Below are positions 1 through 6,217 of a stretch of 6,261 bases of DNA, in pieces; the first letter of the stretch is position 1, and every line of letters starts with the position of its first letter. Source of the DNA: an uncultured Bacteroidales bacterium. Its GTDB lineage: Bacteria; Bacteroidota; Bacteroidia; Bacteroidales; UBA932. The notes under the pieces were generated by a model. That model saw only the letters and a list, made by a program, of their open reading frames with translations, searched no databases and was not told the origin of the DNA. A program made the translations under genes and the position numbers. The stretch lies in the NCBI GenBank assembly GCA_900322025.1, contig ONYJ01000025.1, positions 1-6,261 on the forward strand, in the 5' to 3' direction.

Positions 1-9
1 AAATAACAC

Positions 10-17
10 TATCTTTA
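10..17 (+). promoter_or_regulatory. Possible -7 promoter element upstream of the GHL10 gene
   Basis: TATCTTTA matches five of the six defined positions of the Bacteroidota -7 consensus TAnnTTTG. It ends 19 nt before the ATG at 37, which would give a short leader of roughly 12-15 nt. The partner -33 element would lie outside the window, so it cannot be checked. In AT-rich DNA such a match easily arises by chance. No Shine-Dalgarno-like sequence is seen before the ATG, as is usual in this phylum. Confidence 0.25.
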
Positions 18-36
18 CACAAAACATTCAAGCACA

Positions 37-1599
37 ATGAAAAAAATTTTTCTGTCTTTTCTGCTTATAAGCATAGCGGTGTTTTGGTCATCCGGCTTTG
101 CTCAAGAAACAGACTTTCCTTCCGGAAAGTTTGATGTTAATAAAGATAGTGTTTATATTCCGTTTGAATTCAGAGGGGCATGGCTTTCTACCGTAGAAAG
201 TATAGATTGGCCCAAGGTTAAAATTTATCTCGATAGAAAAATAAAGCCCGATGGCTCTATGGAGAGTTCTTTTGAAAGCAATCGCAGAATTCAGATGCAG
301 AGAGACTCTCAGAAGACCGCCTTGGTAAGTTTGATAACCAGCTTAAAGCGAGCTGGCTGTAATGCTGTGATGTTTCAGGTGGTTAGCAATACAGATGCAC
401 TTTATCCTTCGAAAATTTTGCAGTGGGCACCAAGCCTTACGGATACTCCTGGTGCAAGTCCGGGATACGATCCATTGGCTCTTGCAGTAAAGACTGCTCA
501 CTCTTTGGGGATGGATATTCACGCATGGATAAATCCACTTAGAATAGGTAAGGTAGAACTCCCTCGCAGAGAAGATAATATCTGCTATGTAAACTCTAAG
601 TATGTTCAGGAACACAAGGGAAGACTCTATTGGGATCCCGGACAGGAGTGGGTAAGGCAATATCTTGCTTCTCTTGCAACCGAATTGATGCAAAACTACG
701 AACTGGACGGGTTGCATATAGACGACTATTTTTATCCGTCTGGCCTGAAAAACAACAAAGATCAGGCAAAAAACGGAGAAAAAATTTGGAACGATGAGGC
801 TCTGTTTGCAGAATTTGGTAAAGGCAAAACTCTGGATGAATGGCGAGAGAGTAATATAGACGAAATAGTGAGAGTAATGCATGAGGCTGTTCATAAAGTG
901 AATCCCAACGCTGTTTTTGGGGTTTCTCCGGCAGGAAGGCTCGTGAATACTCAGGGCTTATATGCCGATCCAAGAAATTGGGCAAAGCAGGGCACTATAG
1001 ATTATCTGATACCTCAGATATACTGGCAGCACGGTCATGCTATAGCAGACTTTAAAACCGTATTAGATAGCTGGGCTGGCATTTTGGGAGATACTCCGGT
1101 AATAGTAGGCTTGGCAGCATACCGATACAAAAGCAAGGAATTTCCGGAATTTTCGGAATATGAAAAACAAGTATTTGAGTGCAGACAAGCCCCTTCTTTA
1201 CCAGAACCACAAAGACAGAATGTGGTGGGAGAATGTTGGTTTACAACACACGATATAATTACAGATGAGTTTACCGGAAAAATGCTGAATTCTTTTTATT
1301 CAGAGGAAGTCTTGCCTCCATTTTTGGGTAAAGATCCGGCTCCGTTGTCCAGCCCCGATATATTTAAAATGGGAAAGCATATCAGATGGAGCGAGATTCC
1401 GGGAGCCGACAGTTTTGTTGTGTACAAGTTGGAAAAAACCAAAGAAAAAACAGCAGAGGGTGGTGTTGTGTGGAAGGCTAATCTTCTAAAAAAGTTACGG
1501 GGTTTTATTTACAAATGCGATGAGGGAGGAAATTACATAGTGTTGGCCTGTAAAAAAAATCGTTATTCTCAAAGAAGTAATGTGTTATATATAAAATAG
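37..1599 (+). CDS. Exported GHL10 (DUF187) glycosyl-hydrolase-like protein with FN3-like C-terminus
   Basis: This is probably a cell-envelope glycoside hydrolase of the GHL10/DUF187 family, which includes B. subtilis YngK and E. coli DigH (YddW); DigH acts on peptide-free peptidoglycan glycan strands. Residues 1-22 form a signal peptide (KK, a hydrophobic stretch, then GFA before Q23). There is no lipobox cysteine, so unlike the lipoprotein DigH it should be soluble in the periplasm or secreted. The barrel domain spans about residues 42-380. Family landmarks are FRGAWLSTVESIDWP (45-59), DALYPS (120-125), PGYDPLA (142-148), HAWINP (162-167), HIDDYFYP (227-234, acidic pair D229/D230), FGVSP (294-298) and DYLIPQIYW (322-330). 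Residues about 437-520 look like a fibronectin-III domain (IRWSEIPGADSFVVYK), which is common behind this domain. About 25 extra residues (60-90) follow the first motif, and the usual Arg-Pro after the FQV strand is Val-Ser (116-117). The substrate is not deducible. The channel gene starts 17 nt downstream, so the two are probably co-transcribed. Confidence 0.88.
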   Translation: MKKIFLSFLLISIAVFWSSGFAQETDFPSGKFDVNKDSVYIPFEFRGAWLSTVESIDWPKVKIYLDRKIKPDGSMESSFESNRRIQMQRDSQKTALVSLITSLKRAGCNAVMFQVVSNTDALYPSKILQWAPSLTDTPGASPGYDPLALAVKTAHSLGMDIHAWINPLRIGKVELPRREDNICYVNSKYVQEHKGRLYWDPGQEWVRQYLASLATELMQNYELDGLHIDDYFYPSGLKNNKDQAKNGEKIWNDEALFAEFGKGKTLDEWRESNIDEIVRVMHEAVHKVNPNAVFGVSPAGRLVNTQGLYADPRNWAKQGTIDYLIPQIYWQHGHAIADFKTVLDSWAGILGDTPVIVGLAAYRYKSKEFPEFSEYEKQVFECRQAPSLPEPQRQNVVGECWFTTHDIITDEFTGKMLNSFYSEEVLPPFLGKDPAPLSSPDIFKMGKHIRWSEIPGADSFVVYKLEKTKEKTAEGGVVWKANLLKKLRGFIYKCDEGGNYIVLACKKNRYSQRSNVLYIK

Positions 1600-1616
1600 A
1601 ATAATACAACAGACCG

Positions 1617-4610
1617 ATGAAAAAGCTACTTAGGGTATTGCTCCTGCTTGTTCTTTTTTTTGGGGTGATGGAACCGGTTGCCGCTGTATTTGAAGAGCGC
1701 GACCTATACCAAACATTAAGAGTGTTAAGAGCAGAATTAAAGCATGTTTACAACAGAACAGCAAAAGCTCGTGAGTCCATCAAAATATCTCGTGAAAATC
1801 AGCAAAAGCAGATGGTTGAGCTAATGGAAGATTGTAACGAGCTTTCTATTATTCTTTATTCACAAAAGCAGAACTTTATTTTTGACTTAACCTATGCGCT
1901 TGAAGAAGTATCCAAGAGGTATCGCGCATTTGCACGTAATCGTCGTCCGTTTGTTGATATAATCACTCAAATGGACATAGAGATAGAAAGATATCAAAAG
2001 CTTATATATACCCTAAAACGCATTCCACCGGTTAGAATAGAAGAAGCCGACAGTCTGCATTTAGAAGATTCTACTTTTATTATGGCAAGCAGGCTGCAAG
2101 AAGAAACACGCCAGTTGGTTGAAAAGAATTTAGGAAGCCGCTTATTGCAGGACCGAAGGCAGAAACCTTTGCAGGACAAAGTAGCTCCGGCATCAGAGAA
2201 AGCAACAAAAACAGAGAAAGTTGCAAAGGCAGAGGAAGCTGCAAAGGCAGAGGAAGCTGCAAAGGCGGAGGAAGCTGCAATATCAAAAATAACAGAAGCA
2301 GTAGAGCCGGCAGATTCAACTCAAACAACGGTCTCAGATTCTTTGGTAACAAATAACGATAGTGTGGCTGTTCTGCGACAGACTAAAAACAGAAATATAC
2401 TAAAGGCTATAGCCAACACAATCTTTTCTGGGAACGTAGATAAAGAAGAAGACAATATAAAGGCGAATACGCGCGAAAGAGACATTGTTTTAGATTCTAT
2501 TAATCGGGAAACTGGAACACAATACACGTTTTTTCTTTCCGGCTCTGCCCTACAAAACAGAGATAGTTGTTTGCTTTATTCAGAGGCTTTGCTTACTGTT
2601 TATCAGGAGGCCAGAGAAGCCATAATTGCAGACAGCATAAACTATAATGCCACTTGGGTTCAACTGCAGGAAGCGTATAATTATGCACAGAACAGATACA
2701 TAGAAGTACAGAAAAAAATATTCATAGAGGGGCAGACAGGATACTATTCTATATTGAACAGATTTCAATATCATTGTACGAGAGTGAAGATGGATATGGC
2801 AGATAAGTGGGGAGCTTCTTCCTATGCCGGCACAGGCGTTAAGAGCCAGTGGAGATTACAGAATTTTATCAGTCTTGTTCTGTTTGTGTTATTCTATCTA
2901 CTAGCATCCATAGGTTTAAGCCATCTGATAGTGAAGATTCTGAAGCGGAAGGTAAAGTTCTTTAGAAGTGAAAAGTTCCGTAATCATGGGCTGTGTATGG
3001 CCTTGTTTATTATCGTGGTTGTTTTTGCCATAGCTATTACTATAGCAATGATGTCTTCTAACCAAAACTTCATGAAGATGGGAACAAGGTTGTTGGTTGA
3101 GTTTGCTTGGCTACTGGCAGCTATCTTCTTATCTTTTGCAATTAGGCTTAAAGCAGATCAGGTAAAAGCAGGCTTGCGTGCGTATGTTCCTATTATGGTA
3201 CTTTGCCTTATAATTATATTTGTAAGAATATCATTTGCCCCTAATAGCCTTATGAATATAACACTGCCTCCATTGCTTTTAATTTTTTCTTTTTGGCAGG
3301 CGCGAGTGTGTCGTAAGTTAAGGATCCGCCTTCCGTTTTACGATATGGTATATAACCTTATTACGCTTTTAGTTCTTTTGGCTTCAACGGTAATGGCGTT
3401 TAGCGGATATATATTCTTGAGTATATTGGTGATTATATGGTGGATATTCCAACTCACGGTTATTCAAACCATAACAGCTGCTTCGGATATGATAAAACTG
3501 TACTATGAAAATTATATGCTAAAGCGTAAGAAAGCTTATCGTATAAATCATAGTTTTCTGATAAACAGAAAGGTAAAGGGTTCTCATATAGAGGTAACTT
3601 GGCTATATGATCTTTTACGCAAAGCGATACTTCCGATAGCATCTGTATGGTCTATACCTATGTGTGTTTACATGGCATCTAAGGTATTCGACCTTTCTAT
3701 GGTAAGCGTTTCGTTTCTGCAGGCAGACTTTCTAAACTATAAAGTATTACATCTTTCTGTAACAAAGATTCTGACGGCAATATCTCTGGCTTTTGCATTT
3801 AATTGTATCTGCTATGTAATCAAAGCTTTTTACAGAGTATATAAAATCAGATCTACCCTCGCCCGCACCGGCCAAAAAGAATTACCGGAGAATATGATAA
3901 ACTTTACCTTATCCAATTCTATAATTAGCGTGGTTGTATGGGGGATATATATAGTAACATGCTTTGTCTTATTGCATATCCCAAGCACTGCCATAAGCAT
4001 TATAGGAGCCGGCTTGGCCACAGGTGTGGGTTTTGCTATGAAAGATGTTATCAACAACTTTTTTTATGGTGTGTCGCTTATGAGTGGCAGGCTTAGGGTT
4101 GGAGATTATGTAGAGTGTGATGGTATTCGCGGAGTAGTGGATAGTATAAATTATCAAAGTACGCTTATAGAAACGGAGCATGGCAGCATAATGGCGTTCC
4201 CAAACAGCAATCTGTACAACAGAAACTTTAAGAACCTTACGCGCAACAACGCCTACGAATTGTTGATACTTCCTGTTGGCATTAAATACGGCAACAATGT
4301 AGATAATGTTCGCTCGTTGTTGAAGAAAGCTCTTATAAAGCTGAATGTCAAAGACAAATACGACAGAGATATCTTAGACTCCAAATATGGAATAGTGGTT
4401 CGTCTTTCCGAATTTGGCGACAACAGTATAGTGCTGAAGGTGTATCAATATGTACTCGTTACAGAACGCTACAAGTATGCAGCGGCAGCAAATGAGGTTA
4501 TTTACACCACATTAAACAAGAACAACATAACAATACCATTCCCGCAGAGGGATGTTTACATAAAGCAAATTCTAAAAGAGGAAGCACCTGCTCCTACTTC
4601 AGAACTTTGA
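1617..4610 (+). CDS. Large MscS-superfamily mechanosensitive channel (MscK/MscM-like architecture)
   Basis: An inner-membrane channel that would open under membrane tension and release solutes on hypo-osmotic shock. Residues 1-23 are a signal peptide (cleavage likely after VAA). Residues 24-180 and about 290-410 are predicted periplasmic, helical and coiled-coil-like. They are joined by a charged, low-complexity linker holding three AKAEEA repeats (203-220). Hydrophobic segments lie near 417-441, 459-480, 489-509, 522-541, 545-562, 578-597, 600-622, 671-690, 713-735, 768-787 and 790-818. Eleven segments after a cleaved signal put the C-terminus in the cytoplasm, as in E. coli MscK and MscM. 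The last segment is the MscS pore helix (GFAMKDVINNFFYG, 805-818), followed by the beta domain (RVGDYVECDGIRGVV, 827-841; FPNSNLYNRNFKN, 861-873) and the alpha/beta C-terminal domain with its usual IPFPQRDVYI end. In an ungapped alignment to E. coli MscS, the constriction residues L105 and L109 fall at T802 and F806. Length is close to MscK/MscM (about 1100). The gene follows the hydrolase gene by 17 nt and overlaps the 3' end of kbl. Confidence 0.93.
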   Translation: MKKLLRVLLLLVLFFGVMEPVAAVFEERDLYQTLRVLRAELKHVYNRTAKARESIKISRENQQKQMVELMEDCNELSIILYSQKQNFIFDLTYALEEVSKRYRAFARNRRPFVDIITQMDIEIERYQKLIYTLKRIPPVRIEEADSLHLEDSTFIMASRLQEETRQLVEKNLGSRLLQDRRQKPLQDKVAPASEKATKTEKVAKAEEAAKAEEAAKAEEAAISKITEAVEPADSTQTTVSDSLVTNNDSVAVLRQTKNRNILKAIANTIFSGNVDKEEDNIKANTRERDIVLDSINRETGTQYTFFLSGSALQNRDSCLLYSEALLTVYQEAREAIIADSINYNATWVQLQEAYNYAQNRYIEVQKKIFIEGQTGYYSILNRFQYHCTRVKMDMADKWGASSYAGTGVKSQWRLQNFISLVLFVLFYLLASIGLSHLIVKILKRKVKFFRSEKFRNHGLCMALFIIVVVFAIAITIAMMSSNQNFMKMGTRLLVEFAWLLAAIFLSFAIRLKADQVKAGLRAYVPIMVLCLIIIFVRISFAPNSLMNITLPPLLLIFSFWQARVCRKLRIRLPFYDMVYNLITLLVLLASTVMAFSGYIFLSILVIIWWIFQLTVIQTITAASDMIKLYYENYMLKRKKAYRINHSFLINRKVKGSHIEVTWLYDLLRKAILPIASVWSIPMCVYMASKVFDLSMVSVSFLQADFLNYKVLHLSVTKILTAISLAFAFNCICYVIKAFYRVYKIRSTLARTGQKELPENMINFTLSNSIISVVVWGIYIVTCFVLLHIPSTAISIIGAGLATGVGFAMKDVINNFFYGVSLMSGRLRVGDYVECDGIRGVVDSINYQSTLIETEHGSIMAFPNSNLYNRNFKNLTRNNAYELLILPVGIKYGNNVDNVRSLLKKALIKLNVKDKYDRDILDSKYGIVVRLSEFGDNSIVLKVYQYVLVTERYKYAAAANEVIYTTLNKNNITIPFPQRDVYIKQILKEEAPAPTSEL
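2223..2276 (+). repeat. In-frame 18-bp tandem repeat, three copies, within the channel gene
   Basis: The unit GCAAAGGCAGAGGAAGCT occurs at 2223-2240, 2241-2258 and 2259-2276. The first two copies are identical and the third differs by one base (A to G, silent). A decayed related stretch lies just upstream, and GCAA begins a fourth unit downstream. Each unit encodes AKAEEA (residues 203-220), so gain or loss of a unit by slippage changes linker length by six residues without a frameshift. The near-identity at DNA level, not just protein level, points to recent duplication. Confidence 0.95.
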
Positions 4611-5784
4611 GTTGTTTGCCTATCTTGGTAAAGGCTGCAATAGCACGGTCTAACTGTTTCTTTGTATGACCGGCTGAAACTTGAACTCTGATACGTGCAA
4701 GGTCTTTAGGAACAACAGGATAATAGAAACCTACTACATATATACCTTCTTCCAGAAGCTTTGCTGCCATTTGCTGAGAAAGTTTGGCATCGTAGAGCAT
4801 AATAGCGCATATTGCACTCTGAGTAGGCTTTATATCAAAACCGGCCTTCTTCATTTTCTCCACAAAATATGCAGTGTTTTCGTGTAGTTTGTCTTGCAAT
4901 TTGTTGGTACGGCTCATCATGTTGAACATCTCAATACCGGCAGCCGCTACCATAGGAGGGATAGAATTTGAGAATAGATACGGACGGGATCTCTGTCGGA
5001 GCATTGCGATAATTTCTTTCTTTCCTGTTGTAAATCCGCCAACCGCACCACCAAAACTCTTGCCGAGGGTTCCGGTTAAAATCTCTACTTTTCCCCTAAG
5101 CTTATATAGTTCAGTGGTTCCTCTTCCGGTTCTTCCTACAACTCCCGCAGAATGGCTTTCATCTACCATAACCATGGCATTGTATTTTTTTGCCAAGGCA
5201 TATATTTTATCTACCGGAGCAACATTACCATCCATAGAAAACACACCGTCTGTTACAATTATTCTGTAGCGTTGTTTCTGAGCTTGCTTTAGGCATTTCT
5301 CAAGTTCTTTCATATCTGCATTAGCATATCTGTAACGAACAGCCTTACAGAGTCTTACACCGTCTATTATAGAAGCGTGATTTAGGGCATCTGAAATAAT
5401 AGCATCATCTTCTGTAAACAGAGGTTCAAAAACACCACCATTTGCATCAAAGCAAGAGGTGTAGAGAATGGTATCCTCTGTGCCAAAAAATTCAGAAATC
5501 TTTTCCTCTAATTTTTTTTGTAAATCTCCTGTACCGCAGATAAACCTTACGGAACTCATTCCGTATCCATGGCTATTGAGAGCTTTTTTAGCGGCATTGA
5601 TGAGCCTTGGATTATCAGACAAACCAAGATAGTTGTTGGCGCAGAAGTTTAAGACATGCTTTCCGCCGGCAACGGTAATGTCTGCTCTCTGAGGAGAGGT
5701 TATTATTCTTTCTTCTTTATACAGGCCTGCCTTTTTAATAGAATTGAGCTCTGTTCTAAGATGAGACTGAAAATCTTTATACAT
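4594..5784 (-). CDS. kbl: Glycine C-acetyltransferase (2-amino-3-ketobutyrate CoA ligase)
   Basis: A cytosolic PLP enzyme of the alpha-oxoamine synthase family. It converts 2-amino-3-ketobutyrate, the product of threonine dehydrogenase, plus CoA into glycine and acetyl-CoA. At 396 residues it matches the E. coli enzyme (398) and aligns end to end with a two-residue offset. The PLP lysine is K242 in GTLGKSFGG (E. coli K244). H136 in DALNHASIIDG stacks on the cofactor, D208 and H211 lie in VMVDESHSAG, and R366 in ARIRVQVS corresponds to the substrate-binding arginine. FCANNYLGL, SSVRFICGT and RQRSRPYLFSNS are Kbl signatures that separate it from serine palmitoyltransferase, KBL-like BioF and ALA synthase. 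The ATG at 5784 gives the N-terminus expected from E. coli and sits about 30 nt from a consensus -7 element. No threonine dehydrogenase gene is adjacent in the window: the neighbours are convergent (channel gene) and divergent (trxA), so kbl appears monocistronic here. Confidence 0.97.
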   Translation of the reverse strand: MYKDFQSHLRTELNSIKKAGLYKEERIITSPQRADITVAGGKHVLNFCANNYLGLSDNPRLINAAKKALNSHGYGMSSVRFICGTGDLQKKLEEKISEFFGTEDTILYTSCFDANGGVFEPLFTEDDAIISDALNHASIIDGVRLCKAVRYRYANADMKELEKCLKQAQKQRYRIIVTDGVFSMDGNVAPVDKIYALAKKYNAMVMVDESHSAGVVGRTGRGTTELYKLRGKVEILTGTLGKSFGGAVGGFTTGKKEIIAMLRQRSRPYLFSNSIPPMVAAAGIEMFNMMSRTNKLQDKLHENTAYFVEKMKKAGFDIKPTQSAICAIMLYDAKLSQQMAAKLLEEGIYVVGFYYPVVPKDLARIRVQVSAGHTKKQLDRAIAAFTKIGKQLKVLK

Positions 5785-5814
5785 ATATCTTTTTTTTATA
5801 GTTGCTTAATAGAA

Positions 5815-5822
5815 CAAAAGTA
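5815..5822 (-). promoter_or_regulatory. Bacteroidota-type -7 promoter element for kbl
   Basis: Read on the minus strand, this is TACTTTTG, an exact match to the Bacteroidota primary sigma consensus TAnnTTTG. The start of transcription would fall near 5808-5812, giving a leader of about 25 nt before the kbl ATG at 5784. At the expected 20-nt spacing upstream, the minus strand reads TTAG (5846-5843), a weak version of the -33 TTTG. The leader is A-rich just before the start codon, as is typical for Bacteroidota initiation, and has no Shine-Dalgarno sequence. Confidence 0.6.
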
Positions 5823-5840
5823 CGATTTCTAAAAAAATAA

Positions 5841-5853
5841 TGCTAATTTAGCA
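5841..5853. promoter_or_regulatory. Perfect 13-bp palindrome, candidate operator between kbl and trxA
   Basis: TGCTAA-T-TTAGCA is a perfect 6+1+6 palindrome. It lies at about -35 relative to the predicted kbl start and just upstream of the candidate trxA -7 element. A dimeric regulator bound here could touch both divergent promoters. It is too short and AT-rich to be a convincing terminator, and it lacks a flanking U-run on the trxA side. I cannot name the regulator. Confidence 0.45.
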
Positions 5854-5856
5854 ACC

Positions 5857-5864
5857 GATATTTG
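5857..5864 (+). promoter_or_regulatory. Possible -7 promoter element for trxA
   Basis: GATATTTG differs from the consensus TAnnTTTG by one base in the first position. It ends 17 nt before the trxA ATG, implying a leader of about 10-13 nt. No TTTG-like -33 element is seen 19-21 nt upstream, where the sequence is an A-tract. The call rests on the -7 match and on the need for a rightward promoter in a divergent 97-bp gap. Confidence 0.35.
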
Positions 5865-5881
5865 ACACAAAAGATAGAATT

Positions 5882-6199
5882 ATGGAAATAAATGTAACTG
5901 ATTCTAATTTCAAGGAAGTTGTTTTGGATAGTAAACTTCCCGTGCTGGTAGATTTTTGGGCTACATGGTGCGGTCCTTGCCGTATGGTGGCTCCTATAGT
6001 AGAAGAACTGGCAAAAGAGTACGAAGGCCGGGCTGTTGTTGCAAAGTGCAATGTAGATGAAGCTCAGGAAGCTCCTGTAAACTATGGAATAAGAAATATA
6101 CCTACCCTTTTATTTTTCAAAGATGGAGAACTAAAAGACAAGATGGTAGGCTCAAACACCAAAGATGCCATAGAGGCCAAATTAAAAGCCTTGCTTTAA
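5882..6199 (+). CDS. trxA: Thioredoxin
   Basis: A small cytosolic disulfide reductase, normally recharged by thioredoxin reductase, that supplies electrons to ribonucleotide reductase, peroxiredoxins and other targets. At 105 residues it has the usual single-domain length. The active site is WCGPC (29-33, C30 and C33) in VLVDFWATWCGPCRM. The buried acid D24 and the helper lysine K55 correspond to E. coli D26 and K57. The cis-proline P74 is in NIPTLLFFKDG (72-82), and the conserved G90 follows in VGSNT. An additional cysteine, C56, sits next to K55. There is no signal peptide, so it is cytosolic rather than one of the exported thioredoxin-like reductases. It is divergent from kbl, and an ORF with an exported-type N-terminus begins 18 nt downstream, suggesting co-transcription. 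Confidence 0.97.
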   Translation: MEINVTDSNFKEVVLDSKLPVLVDFWATWCGPCRMVAPIVEELAKEYEGRAVVAKCNVDEAQEAPVNYGIRNIPTLLFFKDGELKDKMVGSNTKDAIEAKLKALL

Positions 6200-6217
6200 A
6201 TCATAAACTAAACACAT

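Larger units (their letters stand above)
5801..5855. repeat. Wider imperfect inverted repeat bracketing the kbl -7 element
   Basis: GTTGCTTAAT at 5801-5810 is repeated in inverted orientation at 5846-5855, where the minus strand reads GTTGCTAAAT. Nine of ten positions match, with a 35-bp spacer that contains the kbl -7 element. The right arm overlaps the 13-bp palindrome at 5841-5853. The layout would suit two half-sites for a dimeric regulator, or a DNA loop, around the kbl core promoter. Statistical support is modest because the region is AT-rich. Confidence 0.45.

Noticed and set aside
1..36. Tail of an upstream gene
   Set aside because: Only 36 nt are visible, with a TAA at 4-6. No coding signal can be assessed in so short a stretch, so no feature is called.
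343..985. Two minus-strand open frames (343-894 and 596-985) opposite the GHL10 gene
   Set aside because: They lie entirely antisense to a clearly conserved coding sequence, overlap each other in different frames, and their translations show no recognisable domain or sensible composition.
2080..2352. Minus-strand frame with a leucine/proline-rich repetitive translation
   Set aside because: It is the antisense reading of the 18-bp tandem repeat in the channel gene: the periodic Leu/Pro pattern is an artefact of that repeat.
4681..5269. Plus-strand open frames (4681-4887 and 4874-5269) within kbl
   Set aside because: They are antisense to kbl, whose protein matches the E. coli enzyme along its full length. 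They have no motifs of their own.
4594..5784. Serine palmitoyltransferase, BioF or ALA synthase as the identity of the alpha-oxoamine synthase
   Set aside because: Bacteroidota make sphingolipids with a related enzyme, so this was considered. The FCANNYLGL, SSVRFICGT, DALNHASIIDGVRLCKA and RPYLFSNS stretches and the 396-residue length match Kbl specifically.
5801..5855. The inverted repeat as an intrinsic terminator or riboswitch
   Set aside because: The stem would be ten mostly A/T pairs with a mismatch and a 35-nt loop, and it lies upstream of two divergent genes rather than after one. A DNA-binding site is more plausible.
5862..5867. TTGACA, identical to the sigma-70 -35 consensus
   Set aside because: It lies only 14 nt before the trxA ATG, so the matching -10 would be inside the gene. 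Bacteroidota promoters use TTTG/TAnnTTTG instead, so this is taken as coincidence overlapping the candidate -7 element.
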